A DNA stretch of 6,904 nucleotides, from the NCBI GenBank assembly GCA_947454665.1, contig CANGMU010000125.1, positions 1 to 6,904 of the forward strand. The letters run 5' to 3'. Below are positions 1-6,442 of this stretch, one piece after another. The position numbers were made by a program, and so were the translations under genes. The notes under the pieces were generated by a model. That model saw nothing but the letters and a program-made list of their open reading frames with translations. It was not told the DNA's origin and did not search any database. The stretch is from Pseudomonadota bacterium (GTDB lineage Bacteria > Pseudomonadota > Gammaproteobacteria > Steroidobacterales > Steroidobacteraceae). Numbering within the stretch: position 1 is the first letter of the stretch; every line of letters starts with the position of its first letter.

Positions 1-1625
1 ATGACGGCTGCCGCGCTGCCGCCCGCCAGCGCCAGCACCACGAGCGGACGCCTGCCGACGAGGCTCCAGCGCAAGGCGGCGCCGAAGGAATCCGAGAAGC
101 TGCGGAACCCTCGGTCGATGGCCTGTGCGAACTTGCCGTGGCCCACGCCTTTCGAGAACAGCTTGGACGTCATCATCGGAGTGAGCGTCAGCGCGATCAG
201 TGCCGAGAACACGACCGCCGCGGCGACCGTGATGCCGAACTCGCGGAACAGGCGGCCTACCGTGCCCTGCAGGTAGGACAGTGGCAGGAACACCGCCACG
301 AGCACGGCCGTCGTCGCCATCACCGCGAAGCCGATCTCCCGGCTGCCCTTGATCGCAGCAACCAGCGACGGCTCGCCAAGTTCGATGCGTCGAACGATGT
401 TCTCGAGCACGACGATCGCGTCATCGACGACGAGGCCGATCGCCAGCACCGCGCCCAGCAGCGTCAAGGTGTTGATCGAATAGCCGAGCACGGCCATCAC
501 CATCGCGGCCGCGAACAGCGAGACGGGAATCGTCACGGCCGGGATCAGCGTGGCCCGCAGGCTGCCGAGGAAAAGCAGGATCACGACCAGGACGATCACG
601 AGCGTCTCGCCCAAGGCGTGCAAGACCTTCTTCATCGACTCGAGGATGAAGACGGAGTTGTCGACGTGGACTTCGAGCTGGATGTCCTCCGGCAGGTCGC
701 GCTTGATGCGCGCGAGCTCCGTCTTCACGGACTGCGACACCTCCAGCACGTTCGCCGTCGACTGCGGGGTGATCGGCATCATGATGGCCGGCAGGCCATC
801 CAGGCGGGCGCCGCTGCGCTGGTTTTCGGCGGCCAGCTGCACCGTCGCCACGTCACCCAAGCGGACGAGCGAGCCGTCCGGCCCACGACCGACCGCGAGG
901 TTGCGGAAGTCATCCTCGGTGTTGAGCGACGTGTCCGTGCGCAGGGTGAATTCGCGCTGGCGGGATTCGATACGACCCGCGGGCAGTTCGACGTTCTCGT
1001 TGCGCAGCGCCGTCTCGAGATCGCTGACGGCGATCTGGTGCGCGGCGAGCGCGCCGCGGTCCAGCCAGATGCGCATGGAATAACGCCGCTGGCCGTTCAT
1101 GAAGACCGATGCCACGCCGGGCACCGCAGAGAAGCGGTCGATGAGGTAGCGCTGCGCGTAGTCGGTGAGCTCCAGCGCGTTGCGCTTGTTGCTGGTGAGG
1201 ATCAGGAACAGCACCGGGTCGGCGCCCTCCTGGACCTTGCTGATCTGCGGCGGATCCGCCTCGTTCGGCAGGCGGGACTGCACGCGGGACACTTTGTCAC
1301 GCACGTCGTTCGTGGCCGATTCGATGTCGCGCCCCGGCGTGAACTCGATGTTCAGCGAGGCGCTCTCGTCGCGGCTGTTCGACGTGAGCTTGTCGATGCC
1401 CTCGATACCGGAAAGCTCGTTCTCTAGCACCTGCGTGATGCGGGTCTCGATGACCGCGGAGTTCGCGCCGCGGTAGTTGACGTTGATGTTCACGACCGGC
1501 GCCGTGATGTCGGGATATTCGCGCACTGCCAGCCGCAGAGCCGCCATCACCCCGAGGATCAGCAGCAGCAAGGCGAGCACGGTGGCGAACACCGGCCGGC
1601 GGATCGACAGTTCGGAAATCGTCAT
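1..1625 (-). CDS. RND efflux transporter, inner-membrane pump subunit (AcrB/MexB type), N-terminal half
   Basis: This is the proton-driven pump of a tripartite RND efflux system in the inner membrane. It starts at 1625 (MTISELSIRRPVFATV), the usual RND N-terminus, and 541 residues are visible with no stop; the family is about 1030 residues, so the C-terminal half lies beyond base 1. In order I see TM1 (about residues 10-30), the periplasmic porter region, then a hydrophobic block from about 335 containing the TM4 motif GLVVDDAIVV. D401 and D402 match the proton-relay aspartates of AcrB (D407/D408). TM5-TM6 follow, and the sequence runs out near the expected start of TM7. The start codon overlaps the adaptor stop codon as ATGA (1625-1622), so the two are probably translationally coupled. 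The substrate cannot be read from this half. It resembles the multidrug HAE-1 class more than the metal (CusA) class, but that is a judgement by eye. Confidence 0.95.
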   Translation of the reverse strand, partial: MTISELSIRRPVFATVLALLLLILGVMAALRLAVREYPDITAPVVNINVNYRGANSAVIETRITQVLENELSGIEGIDKLTSNSRDESASLNIEFTPGRDIESATNDVRDKVSRVQSRLPNEADPPQISKVQEGADPVLFLILTSNKRNALELTDYAQRYLIDRFSAVPGVASVFMNGQRRYSMRIWLDRGALAAHQIAVSDLETALRNENVELPAGRIESRQREFTLRTDTSLNTEDDFRNLAVGRGPDGSLVRLGDVATVQLAAENQRSGARLDGLPAIMMPITPQSTANVLEVSQSVKTELARIKRDLPEDIQLEVHVDNSVFILESMKKVLHALGETLVIVLVVILLFLGSLRATLIPAVTIPVSLFAAAMVMAVLGYSINTLTLLGAVLAIGLVVDDAIVVLENIVRRIELGEPSLVAAIKGSREIGFAVMATTAVLVAVFLPLSYLQGTVGRLFREFGITVAAAVVFSALIALTLTPMMTSKLFSKGVGHGKFAQAIDRGFRSFSDSFGAALRWSLVGRRPLVVLALAGGSAAAV

Positions 1626-2821
1626 GACGGCTTCTTGCCGCCGCCGGCCTGCTTCGCGCCGCCACCTTGCGAACCAGCTTCACGGGCCGCGGCGCCATCG
1701 CGCAGTTTCTGCGTACCCTCGATGACGACGCGCTCTCCATCCCGGACGCCGGAGATGATCTCGGCACGACCCGGATTGCGCCGACCGACGCGGACTTCCC
1801 GCTTGGCCACGCGCTCGCCGTCGAGCACGTAGACGAACTGCTTCGACTGTTCCGGCACGAGCGATTCCTCCGGTACGACCAGCGCGTCGCGCTGTTCCTT
1901 CGCCAGCGTCACCGTGAGAAACATGCCGGGCTTGAGCGCTTCGTCGCGGTTGGGCACGAGGCCGCGGACCATGAACGAACGCGTGGAGGGCTCGATGCGC
2001 GAATCGGCGCTGAGCACCTTGCCCACGAAACGGCGCGACGGATAAGCCGCCGTGGTGGCGACCAGTGCCTGCCCCGGGCGCACGTCGGCCACCAGGTTGT
2101 CGGGCACCGAGAAATCGACCTTGATCTGGCTGATGTCATCCAGCGTGGTGATCACGGTGCCCGGATTGATCAGGGCGCCAAGGCTCACGCGCCGCAATCC
2201 GACGTGTCCACCGAACGGGGCGCGGATGTAGGTGTCGGCCAGGCGCGCCTTGGCGGCAGCGACCTTGGCTTCATTGGTCTTCATCGCTGCTTCGAGCAGG
2301 TCGTACTGCGACTTGGACAGCGACTGCGTCGCCAGCAGCTCCTTGCTGCGGTTGTGCTGGTTCACGGCATTGTTGAAGTCGGCGGTGGCCGCGGCGAGGT
2401 CCGCCTGGGCCTGCGCGTGATCGAGTTCCACCAGCACCTGGCCGGCGGTCACCATCTCGCCATCCCGGAAGTGGATGGCCGTCACCAGGTTCGATGACTT
2501 CGACGTGACGCTGACCGCCTCGTTGGAGATGGAGGTACCGATCGCTTCGATGCCCACGTCGATGCGCTCGCGCTGCGCCTGCGCGGTCACCACGACCACC
2601 GGCTGGCCGCCGCCACCGCCACCGCCACCCTGGCGGGGACCATTGCCACCCCCGCCACCTTGAGGTCCGGCACCCGGGCCGCGCGCGGCACCGGCAGCAG
2701 GCGGACCGCCGAAAGCCGGGGTCTTCTGCCCGGCATGCTTGGTCGCGTAGATCGCCCATCCGGCGCAGAGGACAGCGGCCGCAACACTGGCGGCGGCAAC
2801 GACGGTACGGGTTTCGGCCAT
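1622..2821 (-). CDS. RND efflux periplasmic adaptor (membrane fusion protein, HlyD/MexA family)
   Basis: This 399-residue adaptor should link the RND pump to an outer-membrane channel. A hydrophobic N-terminal segment (about 7-25) anchors or exports it. A Pro/Gly-rich linker with runs of glycine follows (about 36-74). The lipoyl/barrel-sandwich halves are at about 100-137 (with the motif FRDGEMVTAGQVLVELD) and 197-228 (IRAPFGGHVGLR), separated by an alpha-helical hairpin rich in Ala, Gln and Lys (138-196). Beta-barrel and membrane-proximal domains follow (about 229-375; KPGMFLTV, ALVVPEESLV). The tail (380-399) is Gly/Lys-rich. Cys19 is preceded by A-V-L, which is a poor lipobox, so a lipid anchor is doubtful. 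A purine-rich AGAAGAA lies 9 bases before the ATG and is a weak ribosome binding site. The gene ends in an ATGA overlap with the pump gene. The family call is firm; the substrate is unknown. Confidence 0.95.
   Translation of the reverse strand: MAETRTVVAAASVAAAVLCAGWAIYATKHAGQKTPAFGGPPAAGAARGPGAGPQGGGGGNGPRQGGGGGGGGQPVVVVTAQAQRERIDVGIEAIGTSISNEAVSVTSKSSNLVTAIHFRDGEMVTAGQVLVELDHAQAQADLAAATADFNNAVNQHNRSKELLATQSLSKSQYDLLEAAMKTNEAKVAAAKARLADTYIRAPFGGHVGLRRVSLGALINPGTVITTLDDISQIKVDFSVPDNLVADVRPGQALVATTAAYPSRRFVGKVLSADSRIEPSTRSFMVRGLVPNRDEALKPGMFLTVTLAKEQRDALVVPEESLVPEQSKQFVYVLDGERVAKREVRVGRRNPGRAEIISGVRDGERVVIEGTQKLRDGAAAREAGSQGGGAKQAGGGKKPS
2607..2630. repeat. Short CCGCCA-type tandem repeat coding for polyglycine
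   Basis: On the plus strand the motif CCGCC(A/G) is repeated about four times in a row. Read on the minus strand it codes for the glycine run at about residues 65-72 of the adaptor. A second, less regular block (2644-2661) codes for the glycines at about 55-59. The unit is a multiple of three, so slippage would lengthen or shorten the linker without shifting the frame. Confidence 0.6.
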
Positions 2822-2969
2822 GGGTCAGGGTTCTTCTGGAGGGGCTTTGAGACCTCGCAGTATCGCACCGGCACAACCGGCCTAGGAAGCCTGATAACGC
2901 TGTAAAAAAGTGTCACGCGATGGGGGAACAAACGCCGCACCGACGCGGTCTCAGGGGGTTGAACTCGAT
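2822..2969 (-). promoter_or_regulatory. 148-base gap between hydrolase-like gene and efflux operon; probable efflux promoter region
   Basis: This gap separates two same-strand genes and should hold the promoter of the efflux operon. On the minus strand I see the 10-mer AGCGTTATCA (2901 to 2892), also found directly upstream of the hydrolase-like gene; it contains a TATCAG hexamer (2896-2891) that could be a -10 box about 70 bases before the adaptor start. No good -35 box stands at 16-18 bases, although GTGACA lies 14 bases upstream. A T6 run (minus strand) lies just before the 10-mer but has no strong stem in front of it, so I do not call a terminator. No operator palindrome for a TetR- or MarR-type regulator is obvious. 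Confidence 0.35.
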
Positions 2970-4058
2970 CTAGTGGAAGCCGAGCAAGGCCTTCAGCCTG
3001 CCGCGCTCCGAAGCAGTGACCTCCTGCCGTGCGAGCCACACCACGGCGAGTTGCCGCGCGGGCACAGCCAGCATCCAGCGACCCGCTGCGCCGGCCCAAA
3101 GCAAGACCGTCCCGTCGTCCAGCGTCTCGATTTCCAAGCCCAGTCCGTAGGCCGGATGCACGGCCGTCGCGCGTGTGACTTCGTCGCGCAGGAACCCCGC
3201 CGGCCAGAGCCCCTGCGCATCGTCCCGCGCGTAGAAATTCGCCAGGCGTAGCCAATCGCGCCCCTTCGCGGACAGACAGCAGTGCGCCGACATCTCACCT
3301 GCGAGCCGATCCAATGTCACTTTCGCGCGGCCTGCTCCTATCGAATCCCACAGGCCGGACTCGACGAGATCCGCGAACGATCGTCCGGTCACGCTGACAA
3401 GGACCAGCGCGGCCAGTTGCGCATTCGCGGGAGACGTCTCGAAATGACTGCCGGGCGGCCAGATCGACCGGAAGTCCCGCGCAGCGCGAGCGAAATTGGG
3501 TCCGGACAACAGGCGGGCCTGCGCGCTGAACGGATCGAGTGGGCGCCAGCCCGGGGACTCCAGTCCACTGACCTGCCACAGCAACTGCCGGGGGGTGATG
3601 TCGCCACGCAGCTCCGTGTCGTAATCCGGCAGCAGCCTGCGCAGCGGCGCATCCAGCACGTCGACGCCACCGCGCCGCGCGATGCCGTACAGCGGCGCCA
3701 GCACCGCGGAGGTCATCGATCCACCCTGCAACAGGCTCTCCGGCCTCACGCCATCGCCATAGAGCTCCGCCACGACCTGGCCGGCACGGGCGACCAGCAA
3801 GGCATCGGTGGGAATGCCGCGAATCAAGGCGGCCAGGGCTTCCGTCGTGGACGGGTCCATCGGACCTTGCGCCCAGGGAATGCCGTCACCGTGTCCGATC
3901 CAACGCCAGGCGCCGGGAACCCGCGCCGGACCGGCTGGCCCCGCCTGGTGCCACCGCCAGGCACGCTGCCAAAAGGGCCAGTCGGCGGCGACAACAGCCA
4001 CCACCGCGGACGAGGCGGCCAGCACCAGCAGGACGAGAATGACGAGGACGCGCCTCAT
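2970..4058 (-). CDS. Serine hydrolase-like protein of the class C beta-lactamase fold, probably catalytically dead
   Basis: This 362-residue protein has a hydrophobic N-terminal segment (about 4-25), so it is exported or membrane-anchored. The layout matches the beta-lactamase/penicillin-binding/6-aminohexanoate-dimer hydrolase family (Pfam Beta-lactamase): an N-terminal strand region (LLVARAGQVVAELYG), the active-serine helix (QGGSMTSAVLAPLYGIA), the segment DITPRQLLWQVSGLES, and a C-terminal strand pair (WAGAAGRWMLAVPARQLAVVW). The catalytic motifs have decayed. The SxxK motif reads S114-M-T-S117, with serine in place of lysine. The YxN site reads T208-S-P210 within FETSPANAQ. The third motif (HxG or GxG) appears as AGAAG at 322-326. 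The frame is intact over its whole length and two neighbouring cysteines occur at about 260-261. It may be a pseudo-enzyme that binds a peptide or cell-wall ligand, or an enzyme with altered chemistry. The fold call is fairly firm; the loss of activity is inferred. Confidence 0.8.
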   Translation of the reverse strand: MRRVLVILVLLVLAASSAVVAVVAADWPFWQRAWRWHQAGPAGPARVPGAWRWIGHGDGIPWAQGPMDPSTTEALAALIRGIPTDALLVARAGQVVAELYGDGVRPESLLQGGSMTSAVLAPLYGIARRGGVDVLDAPLRRLLPDYDTELRGDITPRQLLWQVSGLESPGWRPLDPFSAQARLLSGPNFARAARDFRSIWPPGSHFETSPANAQLAALVLVSVTGRSFADLVESGLWDSIGAGRAKVTLDRLAGEMSAHCCLSAKGRDWLRLANFYARDDAQGLWPAGFLRDEVTRATAVHPAYGLGLEIETLDDGTVLLWAGAAGRWMLAVPARQLAVVWLARQEVTASERGRLKALLGFH

Positions 4059-4086
4059 CGCAGGATGATAACGCTACACTGCCTGC
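4059..4086. promoter_or_regulatory. 28-base divergent promoter region with two -10-like boxes, probably giving leaderless mRNAs
   Basis: This is the only space between glgA (plus) and the hydrolase-like gene (minus). On the plus strand TACACT (4075-4080) ends 6 bases before the glgA ATG. On the minus strand TATCAT (4070 to 4065) ends 6 bases before the ATG at 4058. This spacing would place both transcription starts at or next to the start codons. Neither side has a Shine-Dalgarno at the right distance, which agrees with leaderless translation. The -35 boxes would fall inside the opposite gene and I see no good match there. The arrangement is seen in the sequence; the promoter function is inferred. 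Confidence 0.4.
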
Positions 4087-5541
4087 ATGCCCCTGCGGAT
4101 CTGTTTCATCGCATCGGAAGTCGCGCCGCTCGCCAAGACGGGCGGGCTGGCCGATGTGGCCGGCGCCTTGGCCAAATACCTGCACCTGGCCGGCCATGAC
4201 ATCCGCGTCTTCATGCCGCTCTATGCGCAGATCGACCGCTCGTCGCTCGAAGTCTGGCCCGTGGAGTTCCTGCAGGACGTGTCGCTGCGCCTCGGGACGC
4301 AGGTCTATCGCTTCAGTGTGCACACGGCACGCCTGCCGGGCGCGGCGACGATGATCTACCTGATCGACTGCCCGGCGCTTTATGCCCGCGCCTCGATCTA
4401 CACCAACGATCCCGATGAGCACGTCCGCTTCATCGCCCTGACCCATGCCGCGCTGATGTGCTGCCAGCGTATGGGTTTCGCGCCGCAGGTGGTCCACTGC
4501 AACGACTGGCACACAGGACTCGCGCCCCTGCTGCTGGGAACCGTCTTCAGCTGGGATCGCCTGTTCCTGCAGGCGAAGTCGCTGCTCACGATCCACAACC
4601 TGGGGTACCAGGGCCAGTTCAGCGCAGCCCAGGTGGCCGACACCGGCCTCGGTCTGCAGGATTTCGACTACGCCGAGACCAGCCAGGGCCGGATCAACCC
4701 CCTCAAGGAAGGCATCCTGCACGCGGACCACCTCAGCACAGTGAGCCCGACCTACGCGCGCGAGATCCAGACATCGCAGTACGGCTGGGGACTCGAGGAC
4801 GTGTTGCGACAGCGGACTGCCGACCTCAGCGGCATTCTGAACGGTGTCGATTACGAAGAATGGGACCCGCGGCATGACCGTCACCTGCCCGTGCATTTCG
4901 ATGCCCGGCAGTTGCAAGGCAAGGCAGAACTCAAGCGTCTGCTGATGCAGCGGGCTGGCCTCGAACCCGTCGCCACGCGACCGCTGATCGGCATGGTCAG
5001 CCGTATGACCCTGCAGAAAGGCTTCGACCTGCTGTTCGACACACTGCCGGCGGTACTGGCTGCGCGTGACGTCGCGCTGACCGTGCTGGGCAATGGCGAC
5101 GCGCGCTACGAAGGCTTCTTCACCGAACTGCAGCACCGCTTTCCCGGCCGCGTCGTCTTCCATCGCGGCTACAGCGAGGAACTGTCCCACTGGATCGAGG
5201 GCGGCGCGGACCTGTTCCTCATGCCGTCGCTGTACGAGCCCTGCGGTCTGAACCAGATGTACAGCCTGCGCTATGGCACGGTGCCCATCGTGCGACACAC
5301 GGGCGGACTAGCGGATTCCGTCAGCCATTTCGATCCCGCCACCGGCAAGGGCACGGGCATCGTGTTCAACGATTTCGATGCTGGCGGCGTGCGCTGGGCC
5401 CTGGACACGGCCCTCGACTGGTACGCGCAGCCGACGCTATGGCGTCGCATTGTGCACAACGGCATGGCACAGGATTTTTCATGGCGGCGACAGGTGGCCG
5501 AATACGAGACGCTCTACCAGCGCATGACGGGTCAATCCTGA
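4087..5541 (+). CDS. glgA: Glycogen synthase (ADP-glucose, GT5 family)
   Basis: The enzyme adds glucose from ADP-glucose to the non-reducing end of a growing alpha-1,4-glucan in the cytoplasm (glycogen synthesis). It has 484 residues, close to the roughly 477 of the E. coli enzyme. The ADP-glucose loop K17-TGGLADV is near the N-terminus. The HCNDWHTG motif (137-144) holds H142, the counterpart of E. coli H161. TIHNLGYQG (168-176) and NGVDYEEWDP (252-261) follow. The C-terminal Rossmann domain has VSRMTLQKG (304-312) with R306 and K311, and YEPCGLNQMYSLRYGT (383-398) with E384 in the catalytic position of E. coli E377; HTGGLADSV follows (404-412). All catalytic residues are present, so it should be active. 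MPLRICF is the normal family start; no ribosome binding site is seen upstream. The stop codon is 1 base before the next gene. No glgB, glgC or glgP is in the window. Confidence 0.97.
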   Translation: MPLRICFIASEVAPLAKTGGLADVAGALAKYLHLAGHDIRVFMPLYAQIDRSSLEVWPVEFLQDVSLRLGTQVYRFSVHTARLPGAATMIYLIDCPALYARASIYTNDPDEHVRFIALTHAALMCCQRMGFAPQVVHCNDWHTGLAPLLLGTVFSWDRLFLQAKSLLTIHNLGYQGQFSAAQVADTGLGLQDFDYAETSQGRINPLKEGILHADHLSTVSPTYAREIQTSQYGWGLEDVLRQRTADLSGILNGVDYEEWDPRHDRHLPVHFDARQLQGKAELKRLLMQRAGLEPVATRPLIGMVSRMTLQKGFDLLFDTLPAVLAARDVALTVLGNGDARYEGFFTELQHRFPGRVVFHRGYSEELSHWIEGGADLFLMPSLYEPCGLNQMYSLRYGTVPIVRHTGGLADSVSHFDPATGKGTGIVFNDFDAGGVRWALDTALDWYAQPTLWRRIVHNGMAQDFSWRRQVAEYETLYQRMTGQS

Positions 5542-5542
5542 C

Positions 5543-6439
5543 ATGGCCTGGCGCGGCACACGCCGACAGCCGGTCCGGCCCACACATCTCCTGCTGGCGT
5601 TTGCGCTGCTGCTGGCAACAGCCCTCGGCAGCACCCAGTGGCTGACCCACGCTCACCTCGTGCGCGGACCGGAGCCCACGGCACAGGTTGCCGGTGTGGT
5701 CGGCGTATCGCTTCGCATCGGGGATAATGGCGCCGCAAGGCCCCCTGTCATCCTGGCGGAACACAGCACGCTGAAAGTGGGAGACGTGCTGCAGACCCGT
5801 CCCGGCGCAAGACTGAGCCTGCGGAGACCGGGCGGCCTGTCGATCCAGATCGGTCCGGCCACGGAGGCAATCTGGGATTCGCCGGACGACCTGCGCGTCC
5901 TGCGGGGTGTCGTCTATATCGAGACGGAGTCACCGGCCTCGCGTGACCCGCTGGTGATCGTGACGCATGCTGGCCGGATCCGGCACGTCGGAACCCGCTT
6001 CGGCGTGCAGGTTTCCGACCAACTTGTCCGCGTAACCGTGCGGGACGGACTCGTGCGGATTTCAGCCGCGCGGCACGAACAGGATCTCGGCGCGGGACAC
6101 CAGGGGCTCCTGCGCGCAGACGGCGCCATCGAATCTTCGCCGCTGGCCACGGATGCCGGGCCCTGGAACTGGATGCAAGGCGAAGCCACGCGCTTCGCCA
6201 TCGAAGGGCGCAGCCTGCACGACGTCGCCACCGAACTGGCCGCTGCGTCAGGCCATGCGCTGGGGTGGTCGACGACCAACCTCGCGCGGGATGCTGCAGA
6301 CCTCAAGCTCCATGGGCCTGCGTTGGACATGGACCCCCGCGCTGCGCTGGATGCCATCTTGATGACCACGCGGTTCGCCGCGCGCGATGCGGGTCGGGAC
6401 ACCGACGGCACGGCGCGCCTGGAAGTGGTTCTTCGCTGA
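5543..6439 (+). CDS. FecR-domain periplasmic protein without the cytoplasmic anti-sigma domain
   Basis: This 298-residue protein has about 15 basic N-terminal residues, one transmembrane segment (about 16-30), and a periplasmic remainder. The FecR domain spans about 75-175: KVGDVLQTRPGARLSL, LRVLRGVVYIET and the hallmark HVGTRFGVQV (148-157), followed by VRDGLVRI. After a W-N-W segment (208-210), residues 215-298 (FAIEGRSLHDVATELAAASG... then MDPRAALDAILMTTRF) look like the STN-like C-terminal region of FecR proteins. In the standard system FecR passes a signal from a TonB receptor to an ECF sigma factor through a cytoplasmic domain of about 80 residues (DUF4880). That domain is missing here. 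An in-frame TGA at 5525-5527 and the lack of another start upstream fix the ATG at 5543, so it is not a mis-called start. The gene begins 1 base after glgA and ends 3 bases before the receptor gene. It may sense or stabilise the receptor without a sigma factor. Confidence 0.85.
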   Translation: MAWRGTRRQPVRPTHLLLAFALLLATALGSTQWLTHAHLVRGPEPTAQVAGVVGVSLRIGDNGAARPPVILAEHSTLKVGDVLQTRPGARLSLRRPGGLSIQIGPATEAIWDSPDDLRVLRGVVYIETESPASRDPLVIVTHAGRIRHVGTRFGVQVSDQLVRVTVRDGLVRISAARHEQDLGAGHQGLLRADGAIESSPLATDAGPWNWMQGEATRFAIEGRSLHDVATELAAASGHALGWSTTNLARDAADLKLHGPALDMDPRAALDAILMTTRFAARDAGRDTDGTARLEVVLR

Positions 6440-6442
6440 CCC

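Noticed and set aside
138..1427. Long plus-strand open frame (429 codons) opposite the RND pump gene
   Set aside because: It is rich in His, Arg, Asp and Gln with no recognisable domain, and lies antisense to a clearly real RND gene. GC-rich genes often leave the opposite frame open.
1667..2497. Plus-strand open frame opposite the adaptor gene
   Set aside because: It has no domain, is His/Arg-rich, and is antisense to a convincing adaptor.
2759..2821. Lipoprotein signal in the adaptor (Cys19)
   Set aside because: The residues before the cysteine are A-V-L, which do not fit the lipobox (Leu at -3 and small residue at -1).
2925..2960. Possible intrinsic terminator after the hydrolase-like gene (minus strand CCGC-loop-GCGG followed by a short T-rich stretch)
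   Set aside because: The stem is only 4 base pairs and the T tract is interrupted, so this is too weak to call.
3282..4199. Plus-strand open frame opposite the hydrolase-like gene, running into glgA
   Set aside because: It has no recognisable domain and overlaps the glgA start in another frame; the minus-strand protein has a signal segment and a family fold.
3886..5298. Long minus-strand open frame (470 codons) opposite glgA
   Set aside because: It has no domain and low-complexity composition, and glgA on the plus strand has every catalytic motif. It is a shadow of glgA.
5720..5730. Second GATAA-like promoter element inside the fecR-like gene
   Set aside because: It is a short AT-rich match within coding sequence with no -35 box, so there is no reason to call a promoter.
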